64,000 nucleotides of DNA from NCBI RefSeq assembly GCF_018070565.1, contig NZ_JAGPXL010000005.1:124001-188000 (forward strand), in the 5' to 3' direction. The translations under genes were made by a program, and so were the position numbers. The notes below the pieces were generated by a model. It did no database searches. It worked only from the letters and a program-made list of their open reading frames with translations, and was not told where the DNA came from. Source of the stretch: Streptomyces sp. B93 (GTDB lineage Bacteria > Actinomycetota > Actinomycetes > Streptomycetales > Streptomycetaceae). The stretch's first letter is position 1; every line of letters begins with the position of its first letter. Positions 1 through 8,438 of this stretch are shown piece after piece.

Positions 1-95
1 GCCGCCGGACCACGGCCGGTGTTTGCCGGGGTGCGGGTGTGACACCCGTAGGGAACGGTGCGCTGTACCGGGTGGGTCGTGACCACGGCCCGACG

Positions 96-124
96 GGACC
101 CGCCTCCTCCCTCCCGGCGGGTCC
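96..124. terminator. Inverted repeat, possible terminator
   Basis: Perfect 9-bp arms (GGACCCGCC at 96-104 and GGCGGGTCC at 116-124) flank an 11-nt loop. It lies 100 bp ahead of the kinase gene and could end transcription from a gene left of the window. There is no T-tract, as is usual in this genus. Confidence 0.45.
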
Positions 125-132
125 TCGCGCCC

Positions 133-174
133 GGGGTGGGCAGGGGACAACTTCCCCCGTCGTCTGCCCACCCC
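133..174. terminator. Long hairpin ahead of the kinase gene
   Basis: Perfect 11-bp arms (GGGGTGGGCAG at 133-143, CTGCCCACCCC at 164-174) enclose 20 nt that hold a second small stem (GGGA/TCCC). It is either a terminator of an upstream gene or a structured 5' leader of the kinase, whose start is 51 bp further on. Confidence 0.45.
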
Positions 175-225
175 GCGCGCTCCGGGGCGTCGGTGTGATG
201 GCTTCAGGAACGAGGTGGGTGGCGC

Positions 226-1323
226 GTGCTCGTGGCGGAGCGGTACCGGTTGGGCGAGCCCCTGGGACGCGGCGCGATGGGCGAGGTGTGGCGCGGCACC
301 GATCAGGTCATGGGACGGCCGGTCGCCGTGAAACTGCTGGCCGCCGGCGGTGTCACGACGGATGCCGCGGACGCCGAACGCTTCTGTCTCGAGGCCCAGA
401 CGGCCGCCCGGGTGAGCCATCCCAACCTGGTGCGCGTCTACGACTTCGGCGCCCACGACGGCCGCCCGTACCTCGTCATGGAACTCGTCGACGGGCGCAG
501 CCTCGCCGAGGAGCGCGACCGGCACACGGTGTTCGCCCCCGAGGAGGCCGCCGACATCGCCGCGCAGATGGCCGCGGGACTCGCGGCGGCCCACCGGCAC
601 CGGGTCGTGCACCGCGACATCAAGCCCGGCAACGTGATGCTCACCGCCGACCGCACCGCGAAGATCACCGACTTCGGGATCGCCCGCTTCACCGACACCG
701 CCGCCCGCTCCCTGACCGCCACCGGCAAGATCATCGGCTCCGCGGCCTATCTGGCCCCCGAACGCGCCGTGGGCCGCTGCGGCAGGCCGTCCTCGGACGT
801 GTACGCGCTCGGCTGTGTGCTCTACGAACTCCTCACCGGGCGCCCGCCGTTCGTCGGCACCTCCCTGGCGGTGGTCCAGCAGCACGTGGACGCCGCCCCC
901 ACCCCGCCCCGTGCCCTGCGGCCCGCGCTCACCGGCCCGCTGGCCGACTACGTCCTTCGGCTGCTGGCCAAGGACCCGGAGCAGCGCCCGACGGCGGAGG
1001 AGGCGGCACTCTGGCTCGCCGCCGGGCGCTACGACGATCCCGCGCCGGAAACGGTCGTGCCGCACCGGCAGACACCCCTGGCCCCGACCGCGGTACTGCC
1101 GGTGGCGAAGGCCCGCCCCGCGCGTCCGGTGAAGGGCGTCGCCGCCCTGACCGGGGCCGCGGTGCTCGCAGGGGCGCTCGGGCTGGGCGCCGGTCTCACC
1201 TCGTCCCCGGGCGGCGGCGCCCCGTCGGCCCCGGCCCCCGCCGACCGGCAGTCCACGTCCGTACCGGAACCCGGCGGCGGCCACGGCGGAGGCGCCGAGC
1301 GCGGCGGGAAGGGCAAGGGGTGA
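226..1323 (+). CDS. Membrane-anchored Ser/Thr protein kinase
   Basis: A Hanks-type kinase that phosphorylates proteins on Ser/Thr at the inner face of the membrane. The kinase domain covers about residues 7-270: glycine loop GRGAMGEV (14-21), ATP-binding Lys36 in VAVK, catalytic loop HRDIKPGN with Asp131, and DFG at 149-151. One transmembrane helix follows at about 304-326, then a short Gly/Pro-rich outer tail. There are no PASTA repeats, so it is not the PknB cell-wall sensor type. The GTG start at 226 has GAGGTGG upstream. The substrate cannot be told from the sequence. Confidence 0.9.
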   Translation: MLVAERYRLGEPLGRGAMGEVWRGTDQVMGRPVAVKLLAAGGVTTDAADAERFCLEAQTAARVSHPNLVRVYDFGAHDGRPYLVMELVDGRSLAEERDRHTVFAPEEAADIAAQMAAGLAAAHRHRVVHRDIKPGNVMLTADRTAKITDFGIARFTDTAARSLTATGKIIGSAAYLAPERAVGRCGRPSSDVYALGCVLYELLTGRPPFVGTSLAVVQQHVDAAPTPPRALRPALTGPLADYVLRLLAKDPEQRPTAEEAALWLAAGRYDDPAPETVVPHRQTPLAPTAVLPVAKARPARPVKGVAALTGAAVLAGALGLGAGLTSSPGGGAPSAPAPADRQSTSVPEPGGGHGGGAERGGKGKG

Positions 1324-1351
1324 CCAGCCCTCCGCTCAGCCCTGCTTCTGC

Positions 1352-2047
1352 TCAGCCCAGCTTCTTCAGCAGTTCCGCGGCGAGCGGCGCGGAGGACGCC
1401 GGGTTCTGGCCGGTGACCAGACAGCGGTCGACGACCACGTTCGGCACCCACGGCGCACCGGCCGCCACCTCGACGCCAGCGTCCCGCAGCCGCGTCTCCA
1501 GCAGCCACTTCGCCCGGTCGGCGAGCCCGCCCATGGTCTCCTCGGCATTGGTGAAGGCGGCCACCCGGTAGCCCGCGAAGGCGTTGCCGCCCTCCGCGCG
1601 CTCCGCGGCCAGCAGCGCCGCCGGGCCGTGGCAGACCACACCCAGCGGCTTGCCCGAGGCCAGCGCGTCGATCAGCAGGCGGCCCGACACCTCGTCGACG
1701 GCGAGGTCCTCCATCGGGCCGTGGCCGCCCGGGTAGAAGACGGCGGCGTAGTCGTCGAGGTCGACCTCCGCCAGCTTCACCGGGTGCTCCAGCTCGGTCA
1801 TCGCGGCGAGGGCGGCCGCGATCCGGTCGGCGTTCTCCCGGCCGCCGTTGACCTCGGCGGCGAGGCTGGCCCGGTCGACGGTGGGGACGACGCCGCCGGG
1901 GGTGGCGACGACGATCTCATGACCGGCGGCCCGGAACGCCTCGTAGGGGGCGACGGCCTCCTCGGCCCAGAAGCCGGTCGGGTGCGTGGTGCCGTCGGCG
2001 AGGGTCCAGTGGTCGGCGCCGGTCAACACGAAAAGGATCTTGGACAT
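1352..2047 (-). CDS. DJ-1/PfpI family protein (Hsp31-like class I amidotransferase fold)
   Basis: A 231-residue protein of the DJ-1/PfpI superfamily, close to the Hsp31/YDR533C-like glyoxalase III or chaperone branch. It starts MSKILFVLTGAD, and the nucleophile elbow VVCHGPA carries the likely catalytic Cys at about residue 139. The ATG at 2047 is chosen because the sequence upstream in the same frame is low-complexity Arg/Pro and not protein-like. Family members detoxify methylglyoxal or act in stress, but the exact reaction here is open. It is convergent with the kinase gene and appears monocistronic. Confidence 0.85.
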   Translation of the reverse strand: MSKILFVLTGADHWTLADGTTHPTGFWAEEAVAPYEAFRAAGHEIVVATPGGVVPTVDRASLAAEVNGGRENADRIAAALAAMTELEHPVKLAEVDLDDYAAVFYPGGHGPMEDLAVDEVSGRLLIDALASGKPLGVVCHGPAALLAAERAEGGNAFAGYRVAAFTNAEETMGGLADRAKWLLETRLRDAGVEVAAGAPWVPNVVVDRCLVTGQNPASSAPLAAELLKKLG

Positions 2048-2241
2048 CGGGCCTCTCCCGGAGCGTGCCCGGCCTCCCGGCCGGGACTGCGGTCGCCGAC
2101 GCTCCGGAGCCGGACCGTCGGCGCGGTGACGTGATCGACCGTAGGCCCGGCGATCCATACGTAACCAATGGGGAAGCCAATGGCTGCCATCGGAATCCCA
2201 ATGGGTCCGGGGCTCACCGCGAGGCCGCTCCGGTGCCCGCC

Positions 2242-2562
2242 TCAGGGCTCCAGCTCGTCCTGCACCGGCGGTTTCGGCACCTCCCGCAGGTGCTGCGACT
2301 GACCGGGCCTGCCGCCCTTGCGGGCCTGCTCCGCCCGCTGCGCCTCGCTCAGACCCAGGTCGGAGTCCGGGGCCACGCGCACCGAGCGGGCGACCTCCTC
2401 CCGGTTGGCGTACGACTCACGCGGCATGCCACGCAGCGCCGCGACCACGTCGTGCGAGGCACCCGCCCGCTTCGCCGCGTCGACCAGCTCGTCCTTGCCC
2501 GCCGGGAAGTCGGCGTCCCTGACGGCCTTCACCACGTCCTGGGCACTCGTCGTGCGGTCCAT
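2242..2562 (-). CDS. DUF2795 domain protein
   Basis: A small (106 aa) soluble protein with the N-terminal pattern of DUF2795 (DVVKAVRDADFPAGKDEL, then an Ala-Gly helix and an LRGMPRESY stretch) and a charged C-terminal tail. The ATG at 2562 sits 9 nt from a strong AGGAGG (2572-2577); a GTG at 2571 lies too close to that ribosome site. Function is unknown for the family, which is common as short stand-alone actinomycete genes. Confidence 0.75.
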   Translation of the reverse strand: MDRTTSAQDVVKAVRDADFPAGKDELVDAAKRAGASHDVVAALRGMPRESYANREEVARSVRVAPDSDLGLSEAQRAEQARKGGRPGQSQHLREVPKPPVQDELEP

Positions 2563-2738
2563 GAGTGCCACCTCCTGTAGCTCGGGTCACTGTCTCCCGG
2601 GTAACCACGAGCGCCCCGCCACTCACCGTGGCGGGGCAGGATTGCCCGGCGCCCGAACGGGTACGCGTCGGGTCACCGCACCGGGTGGCGATCATGCCCG
2701 GGCGGGGCCGTACGACCCCACTATCAGGGAATTGCGCC

Positions 2739-3140
2739 ATGGACACACCCGCGAACGACCCGCACGCCACACCGGCCAGGCAGGCGCTGGACGCGCTGGT
2801 CGTCAACACCGAGGACCAGGCGGCGCTGGACACGCTCGCGAGCAGCGACGTACTGGTGCCGGTGCCCGACGACGTCGCCGACGACGTCGCCACCGATCCG
2901 GCGGCCGTGGCGCTGCCGGTCCTCGAGCAACCCGGCGGCGAACCGGTGGTGCCGGTGTTCACCTCGGAGCCGGAGATGGCCGACCTGCTGCCGTTCGTCT
3001 CCCGCTACCGCATGGTGCCGCTGGGCGCCCTCGCCTCGCAGTGGCCGTCCGACGAGCTGTCGCTCACCATCGACGCCAGCTCCGACCACGGTCTGACGCT
3101 TACCTCCGAGGGTGTGCGCAACCTGCTGGCCAGGCCGTAG
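2739..3140 (+). CDS. SseB family protein
   Basis: A 133-residue protein resembling the SseB N-terminal domain found in actinomycete genomes: an Ala/Asp-rich start, the pattern DVLVPVPDDVADDV, then PVFTSEPEM and an SRYRMVPLGAL core. No membrane segment or signal peptide is visible. It is divergent from the DUF2795 gene. The family has no firm biochemical role in actinomycetes. Confidence 0.6.
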   Translation: MDTPANDPHATPARQALDALVVNTEDQAALDTLASSDVLVPVPDDVADDVATDPAAVALPVLEQPGGEPVVPVFTSEPEMADLLPFVSRYRMVPLGALASQWPSDELSLTIDASSDHGLTLTSEGVRNLLARP

Positions 3141-3147
3141 CCGGTGG

Positions 3148-3537
3148 TCACTCGCCGAGCATCCGCCTGAGCACCGCCCGCTGCACCGGCAGCACCTCGG
3201 CGTGCAGCGCGCGGCCCTTGTCGGTCGGGCGCACCCATACGCCGCGGCGGTCGTCGGTGCAGACCGAGCGTTCCACCAGGCCGTCCTTCTCCAGGCGGCC
3301 GATGAGGCGGGACAGCGCGCTCTGACTGAGGTGCACCCGTCCGACCAGGTTCTGCACCCGGCACTGGGTGTCCTCGTCGAGGGCCTCCGTGGTGAGCACG
3401 TCGAGCACCTCGAAGTCGCTCGCGCCGATGCCGTACGGATGCAGGGCCCGGTCGATCTCGGCCACGGTGCGCGCGTGCACGCCGAGGATCTCCCGCCACC
3501 GTTCCACGAGGCCCGCGTCGGCCGTCTTCACTGCCAT
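3148..3537 (-). CDS. MarR family transcriptional regulator
   Basis: A 129-residue winged-helix repressor. The recognition helix lies around VHLSQSALSRLIGRLEKDG and is followed by the wing sequence CTDDRRGVWVRPTDKG, both typical of MarR. Such proteins usually repress their own gene or a neighbour and release DNA on binding an aromatic ligand or on oxidation. A GTTG-N6-CAAC element lies at 3568-3581 just upstream. It is co-directional with the VOC gene behind it, separated by 66 bp, so that gene is not in its operon. Confidence 0.88.
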   Translation of the reverse strand: MAVKTADAGLVERWREILGVHARTVAEIDRALHPYGIGASDFEVLDVLTTEALDEDTQCRVQNLVGRVHLSQSALSRLIGRLEKDGLVERSVCTDDRRGVWVRPTDKGRALHAEVLPVQRAVLRRMLGE

Positions 3538-3567
3538 ACACGCACGGTAACACCGATCCCGCCAATC

Positions 3568-3581
3568 GTTGAGTGTGCAAC
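3568..3581. promoter_or_regulatory. Candidate MarR operator
   Basis: GTTG and CAAC arms separated by 6 nt lie 31 bp upstream of the MarR start codon, a typical spacing for an autoregulatory site. The 12-mer TGTGCAACTAGT at 3574-3585 recurs in front of the Old Yellow Enzyme gene (37787-37798). Confidence 0.4.
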
Positions 3582-3603
3582 TAGTGCGGGTGGCGGCCGT
3601 GGC

Positions 3604-3963
3604 TCAGGCGGACGCCCCGGGCGGGTCCTGGGTCAGCCCCACCAGGTTGCCGTCCGCGTCCTTCACGAAGGCGATCAGCTTGCCGCCGCCGACGTCCTGC
3701 ACATCGTGCACGGGCTCCGCCCCGGCCGCCAGCAGCGCCGCGAGGCTCTCCCTGATGTCGGCCACCGGCCAGTAGGGGACCGGCCCGGTCATGCCCTTGG
3801 CGTGCCCGTTGGGGTCGAGCCCGACGTCCTGCCCGCCGACCCGGTACCCCACGTAGTAGGACTCGTCCGCATACGGCTCCACCCCGAGCAGCGCGCCGAA
3901 CAGCGCCTTCGCCCGGTCCAGGTCCTTGACGGGGTAGATGATCGTGTTCGCGGCCTCGGTCAT
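3604..3963 (-). CDS. VOC (glyoxalase/dioxygenase fold) family protein
   Basis: A 119-residue single VOC unit. It has the opening beta-strand NTIIYPVKDLDRAKALFGALLG, the YYVGYRVGGQDVGL strand and the closing GGKLIAFVKDADGNLVGLTQDP, where metal-binding residues usually sit. The ATG at 3963 follows GGAGGA. VOC proteins include glyoxalases, bleomycin-binding proteins and dioxygenases, and the sequence does not say which. Confidence 0.85.
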   Translation of the reverse strand: MTEAANTIIYPVKDLDRAKALFGALLGVEPYADESYYVGYRVGGQDVGLDPNGHAKGMTGPVPYWPVADIRESLAALLAAGAEPVHDVQDVGGGKLIAFVKDADGNLVGLTQDPPGASA

Positions 3964-4081
3964 GACGTACTCCTCCGTACGAGCTGTGAGAGCTGTCCGG
4001 CGCCCGAATCGCGCCGGTGACCTCACGCTAGGCCGGGGGAGCGGGGGCCGCTTCTCGAATCCTGACCGGTTGCCCGACCGG

Positions 4082-5116
4082 TCAGGTCGACTCCCGCACC
4101 ACCAGCTCCGTCGGCAGGATCACCGCCGCCGGGGCCTCGCCGCCCATCTGGGCGAGCAGCACCCGGACCATCTCGGCGCTGATGCGGTCCCACGGTTGCC
4201 GGATGGTCGTCAGCTCCGGGCTGACGGAGACCGCGGCGGGCGAGTCGTCGAAGCCGCCGACCGCGACGTCCTCGGGCACCCGCCGCCCGGCCCGCTGGAG
4301 CGCGGCCAGCACGCCCTGTGCCATCAGGTCGGAGGCGACGAACACCGCGTCGACGTCCGGGGCCTGGGCGAGCAGCCGCTCGGCGCCCGCCTCACCGCTG
4401 GCCCGGCTGTAGTCGCCGGAGACCACGAGCCGCTCGTCGGTCGCGATGCCCGCCTCGGCGAGCACCTCCCGGTAACCGGCGAGGCGCTCCACCCCGCCGG
4501 GGGTGTCCAGCGGACCGGTGACCACGCCGATCCGCCGTCGCCCCAGCGACAGCAGGTGCCGCACCATGTCCCGGGCGCCGTCCCGGTCGTCGGCGGCGAC
4601 ATAGCTGACCTTGGAGCCGAGCCCGATCGGCTTGCCGCACGCCACCAGCGGTACGCCCGCCTCGCGCAGTTCCTGCGCCACCGGGTCGCCGGAGTGGCTG
4701 GAGACCAGCAGCACCCCGTCGACGTGTCCGGCGGTGATGTACCGGGCGATGCGCCGCCGTTCGTCCTCGGTGCCCGCCAGCATCAGCAGCAGCGCGATGT
4801 CGTGCGCGGCCAGTGCCTGGGTGCAGCCGCGCAGCAGCACGTTGAAGTTGGGGTCCTCGAAGAACCGCTCCTGCGGTTCGGTGAGCAGGAAGCCGACCGA
4901 GTCGCTGCGCCCGGTGATCAGCGAGCGGGCGTGCCGGTTGACGACGTAACCCGTCCTGCGGATCGCCGCGTTGACCGCCTCCTGCGCGGCCGGGCTGACG
5001 TAGTGACCGCCGTTGAGGACCCGTGAGACGGTGCCGCGCGAGACCCCCGCCTCGCGCGCCACGTCGTGAATCGTCGGCGGTCTGCGCCGACCCCCCGTGG
5101 TGTTGCTCATGGTCAT
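4082..5116 (-). CDS. LacI family regulator of the galactan locus
   Basis: A 344-residue LacI/GalR repressor. The N-terminal helix-turn-helix and hinge (TIHDVAREAGVSRGTVSRVLNG) precede a periplasmic-binding-protein-like sugar domain (GFLLTEPQERFFEDP through GGFDDSPAA). It is the last gene of the binding protein-permease-permease set: its ATG at 5116 overlaps the permease stop as ATGA, so it is co-translated and should autoregulate. The likely operator is the palindrome at 8309-8324. By context the inducer is a galactose or galacto-oligosaccharide. Confidence 0.9.
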   Translation of the reverse strand: MTMSNTTGGRRRPPTIHDVAREAGVSRGTVSRVLNGGHYVSPAAQEAVNAAIRRTGYVVNRHARSLITGRSDSVGFLLTEPQERFFEDPNFNVLLRGCTQALAAHDIALLLMLAGTEDERRRIARYITAGHVDGVLLVSSHSGDPVAQELREAGVPLVACGKPIGLGSKVSYVAADDRDGARDMVRHLLSLGRRRIGVVTGPLDTPGGVERLAGYREVLAEAGIATDERLVVSGDYSRASGEAGAERLLAQAPDVDAVFVASDLMAQGVLAALQRAGRRVPEDVAVGGFDDSPAAVSVSPELTTIRQPWDRISAEMVRVLLAQMGGEAPAAVILPTELVVREST

Positions 5117-6018
5117 GACTTTACGGCCCCGGAGAGCAGATCCAGGCTCCAGAACCGTTGCACGACCAGGAAGAGCGCGACCAGCGGCAGCACCGCGAGG
5201 AACGCGCCGGTGATCACCAGCGTGTACAGCGCGGGTGTGTTGGAACCTTGCTCGAGCAGGGTGTGCAGACCGAGCGTGATCGGGAACTTCTCGTCGTCGC
5301 TGAGCATGATGTACGGCAGCAGGAAGTTGTTCCAGATCGCCACGAACTGGAACAGGAACACCGTCACCAGACCCGGGACCATCATCGGCAGCGCGACCCG
5401 GGTGAAGATCCGCCACTCGCCCGCCCCGTCCATCCGCCCGGCCTCCACCACGTCGGCGGGCACGGCCGCGGCGGCGTAGATCCGCGACAGGTAGACGCCG
5501 TACGGCGACAGGATCTGCGGCAGCAGCACGGACAGGTAGGAGTCCGTGAGGTCCGCCTTCGCCAGCAGCAGGTACTGCGGGATGGCGAGGATCACCGGCG
5601 GCATCAGCACGCCCGCCAGCAGCACGTTGAACATCGACTCCCGGCCGCGGAACCGGTAGGTCGCCAGCGCGTAGCCGCTGACCGACGACACGGCCGTCGA
5701 CAGCAGCGCGCCGAGGCCCGCGTAGAGGGCGGAGTTGCCCATCCACTGCCAGTACACGCCGTCGCGGTAGGCGTTGAGGTCCGTGAGGTTCTCGGTGAAG
5801 CCGCTGCCCGGCAGGAAGGTGAAGGTGGAGAACAGTTCGCTGCCGGACTTGGTGGACGCGATCACCACCCAGGCGACGGGCAGCAGACAGTAGACGGCGC
5901 CCAGCAGCAGCGCGACCGTCGGGACCAGCGCGACACGGCGGCGCGGCGGCGGCCCCTGGGCGGTGCCCGGGGTGGTGCCCGCCGCCGGGGCGGCCTTGCG
6001 GACGGCGACGGAACTCAT
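5113..6018 (-). CDS. Sugar ABC transporter permease (MalG/GanQ type)
   Basis: A 301-residue inner-membrane permease with a long cytoplasmic N-terminus, about six helices and the EAA loop typical of carbohydrate-uptake family 1 (DVVEAGRMDGAGEWRIFTRVALP). It pairs with the upstream permease to import oligosaccharide delivered by the binding lipoprotein. It overlaps the upstream gene (ATG at 6018 inside its stop) and the downstream LacI gene. No ATPase is encoded here, so a shared MsiK-type ATPase elsewhere probably powers it. Confidence 0.92.
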   Translation of the reverse strand: MSSVAVRKAAPAAGTTPGTAQGPPPRRRVALVPTVALLLGAVYCLLPVAWVVIASTKSGSELFSTFTFLPGSGFTENLTDLNAYRDGVYWQWMGNSALYAGLGALLSTAVSSVSGYALATYRFRGRESMFNVLLAGVLMPPVILAIPQYLLLAKADLTDSYLSVLLPQILSPYGVYLSRIYAAAAVPADVVEAGRMDGAGEWRIFTRVALPMMVPGLVTVFLFQFVAIWNNFLLPYIMLSDDEKFPITLGLHTLLEQGSNTPALYTLVITGAFLAVLPLVALFLVVQRFWSLDLLSGAVKS

Positions 6019-6941
6019 CGGCCTGCCTCCTGCCGGGTGTGGCGGTTCGCGGCGCGCAGGAACCCGAACGACAGGGCCAGAGTGACCAGCGCGATCAGCG
6101 TCGCCTGGGCGGCGGCCGCGTAGATGTCGCCCTTGCCGAAGGCGTCCTGGTACACCTTCATCAGCGGACTCCAGGTGGTGGAGACGGAGTTGGTGAGCGG
6201 TTTGAGGGTGGTCGGTTCGCTGAACACCTGGAGCGTCGCGATGATCGAGAAGAAGAACGTCAGCACCAGCGAGGGCGCCACCATCGGGATCTTGATCCGC
6301 AGCGCGATCTGCAACGGCGTGGCACCGTCCAGCTTCGCCGCCTCGTAGACCTCGGCCGGGATCGCCTGGAGCGAGGTGTAGATGACGATCATGTTGAAGC
6401 CGGTGCCGCCCCAGACGGCGATGTTCGACAGGGCCAGATAGAGCGGCCCGCCGTCCAGCAGGTCCGGCTGCGGCAGACCCAGCCTGTCCAGCACGAAGTA
6501 GAACGGGCTGACGTCCGGCAGATAGAGGAAGCCCCACAGCAGCGCCGCCACCACCCCGGGGATGGCGTACGGCAGGAAGATCGCCAGCCGGGTGAAGCGG
6601 GCGAGGCGGACCCGGTCGGAGTCCAGCATCAGCGCGAACAGCAGGGCGAGGCCCAGCATGACGGGGACGACGATGCAGCCGTAGCCGAGCACGCGCAGCG
6701 CACCGGCGAGCAGTTCGCTGTCGCCGAGGGCGTCGGTGTAGTTCTGGAACCCCGCCCAGACTTCGGTGCGCGCCCCGGAGCCCAGCCCCAGCCCGGACAC
6801 CTTCACCTTGCGGAAGCTGAGCCAGACCGCGTAGCCGATGGGCAGGGCGAAGAAGAGGAGGAACAGGACGGTCGCGGGGAGCAGGAAACCGTACGGGGCC
6901 GCCTTGACCCCGTACGACCTCCGGCCTGCTGTGGTTCTCAC
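6015..6941 (-). CDS. Sugar ABC transporter permease (MalF/GanP type)
   Basis: A 308-residue permease with an N-terminal helix (YGFLLPATVLFLLFFALPIG), further helices and an EAA loop (EVYEAAKLDGATPLQIALRI). The GTG start at 6941 overlaps the stop of the binding-protein gene (GTGA), indicating translational coupling. It forms the heterodimeric channel with the next gene. Confidence 0.92.
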   Translation of the reverse strand: MRTTAGRRSYGVKAAPYGFLLPATVLFLLFFALPIGYAVWLSFRKVKVSGLGLGSGARTEVWAGFQNYTDALGDSELLAGALRVLGYGCIVVPVMLGLALLFALMLDSDRVRLARFTRLAIFLPYAIPGVVAALLWGFLYLPDVSPFYFVLDRLGLPQPDLLDGGPLYLALSNIAVWGGTGFNMIVIYTSLQAIPAEVYEAAKLDGATPLQIALRIKIPMVAPSLVLTFFFSIIATLQVFSEPTTLKPLTNSVSTTWSPLMKVYQDAFGKGDIYAAAAQATLIALVTLALSFGFLRAANRHTRQEAGR

Positions 6942-8254
6942 TCCGCGACCTCGAAGCCCTGCTTCTTCATGTCGGCGACCGTGTCCTCCTGCATGGTGTC
7001 CAGGGCGGCGGTGAAGTCCGACTTGTTCTTGGCGGCGGCGCCGAAGGCGTCCTTGAAGGTGGTGTAGGCGACGTTCACGTTCGGGCCCCAGGCCGAGGGC
7101 GCGGTGGTCTTCGCGATCTCGGCGGCCTCGGTGTAGAAGTCGGCCTGGTTGGAGAAGTACTCCGGCGGCGTGGTGAAGGCGCCGCTGAGCTGGGCGGCGG
7201 AGGAGGCCGGGTAGATGCCGCTCTCCTTGGCCAGCGCGTTGAGGGCGTCCCCGTCGGTGTTCAGCCAGGCGGCGAACTTTGCGGCGGCGTCCTGGTTCTT
7301 CGAGTCGGTGGTCACCGCCGTGGAGGAGCCGCCCCAGCTGCCGGTGACGTTCTCGCTGTCGGTCCACTGGGGGAGCGGGGCCATGGCCCACTTGCCCTTG
7401 GTGTCCGGCGCGGCGGTGGTCAGGGTGCCCGGCGCCCAGACCGCGCTCACCCAGGCGATCTGCCGGCCCGTGTTCAGCGCCTTGTTCCAGGCCGGGGTGT
7501 ACATCGGCTGGTTGTCGATGGCGCCCTCCTTCACCAGGCCGCCCCAGAACTCGGCGACCTTCTTCGTCGCCGCGTCGTTGATGCCGACCTTCCACTGCTC
7601 GCCCTCGGTGGTCCACCACCGGGCGCCCGCCTGCTGGGCGAGGCCCGCGAAGAGGCCGGAGTCGTTGGCGGAGAAGGTGGTCAGGTCCTTGTCGGGGGCC
7701 TTCTTCTTCAGCGCGCGGGCGGTCTCGGCGAACTCGTCCCAGGTGTGCGGGACCTTCAGGCCGTACTCCTCGAACAGGTCCTCGCGGTAGTAGAACATCA
7801 TCGGCCCGATGTCCTGCGGCACCGCGTAGACCGCGTCCGTGCCCAGCGTGGTCTGCTGCCAGACGCCCTCGGCGAACTTGTCCTGGGCGTCACCGACCTT
7901 GTCGGATATGTCGGCCAGGGCGTCATTGCTGACCAGCGTCGGCAGGGCCTGGTACTCGGCCTGGACCAGGTCGGGTGCCTTGCCCGCCTTGTGCGCGGTG
8001 AGGATCTTGGTGACGAGGGTGTCGCCGGAGGCCTGCTTCTTCACCGTGACGGTGATCTGCTGCTCCTTGCCCGGCCCCTCGTTCCACAGGTCGACGACCT
8101 TGTCCATCCCGGGCGTCCAGGTCCAGTACGTCAGCGAGACGGGCCCGGACTGGGCGTCCCCGTCGTCGGACGAGCCGCAGGCGGTGAGGGCGGTGGCGCC
8201 GAGGGCGACGGCGACGGACATCGTCACGAGGCGACGGCGCATCGTGTTGGGCAT
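6938..8254 (-). CDS. Extracellular sugar-binding lipoprotein
   Basis: A 438-residue solute-binding protein, first gene of the transport operon. The signal peptide ends in lipobox LTAC with the lipidated Cys at residue 26 followed by GSSDDG. The mature part has the family-1 sugar-binding pattern (VSLTYWTWTPGMDKVVDLWN and later WGGSSTAVTTDSKNQDAA). The ATG at 8254 follows GGGGAG; a longer N-terminal extension in frame has no secretion signal. Together with GH42 and GH53 next door it probably binds galacto-oligosaccharides. Confidence 0.92.
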   Translation of the reverse strand: MPNTMRRRLVTMSVAVALGATALTACGSSDDGDAQSGPVSLTYWTWTPGMDKVVDLWNEGPGKEQQITVTVKKQASGDTLVTKILTAHKAGKAPDLVQAEYQALPTLVSNDALADISDKVGDAQDKFAEGVWQQTTLGTDAVYAVPQDIGPMMFYYREDLFEEYGLKVPHTWDEFAETARALKKKAPDKDLTTFSANDSGLFAGLAQQAGARWWTTEGEQWKVGINDAATKKVAEFWGGLVKEGAIDNQPMYTPAWNKALNTGRQIAWVSAVWAPGTLTTAAPDTKGKWAMAPLPQWTDSENVTGSWGGSSTAVTTDSKNQDAAAKFAAWLNTDGDALNALAKESGIYPASSAAQLSGAFTTPPEYFSNQADFYTEAAEIAKTTAPSAWGPNVNVAYTTFKDAFGAAAKNKSDFTAALDTMQEDTVADMKKQGFEVAE

Positions 8255-8308
8255 GGATTTCTCCCCTGACCTGGGGCCCTCGCCTGCTGCGGGGGCCTGC
8301 CATGCTGT

Positions 8309-8324
8309 CTGTGAGCGTTCACAG
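8309..8324. promoter_or_regulatory. LacI-type operator over the transport-operon promoter
   Basis: CTGTGAGCGTTCACAG is palindromic in 14 of 16 positions, the classical LacI-family shape. On the minus strand TTGACA (8346-8351) and TACTGT (8321-8326) are spaced by 19 nt, so the operator overlaps the -10 region of the binding-protein gene. The GH42 gene starts 115 bp away on the other strand, so one site could control both directions. Confidence 0.65.
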
Positions 8325-8438
8325 TAGAGAAACATCCCGGACACTTGTCAATGGTTGTTGCTGTGCGGTTATGTTGGCATCGCACCGCATCCGCTGTGTG
8401 TGCACGTTCCCAAATGATCGATTGACCGGGAGAGATCC

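Noticed and set aside
39..1571. Long plus-strand frame over the kinase gene
   Set aside because: Arg/Pro/Gly-rich composition typical of a shifted frame over a high-GC gene; the kinase in another frame has all catalytic motifs.
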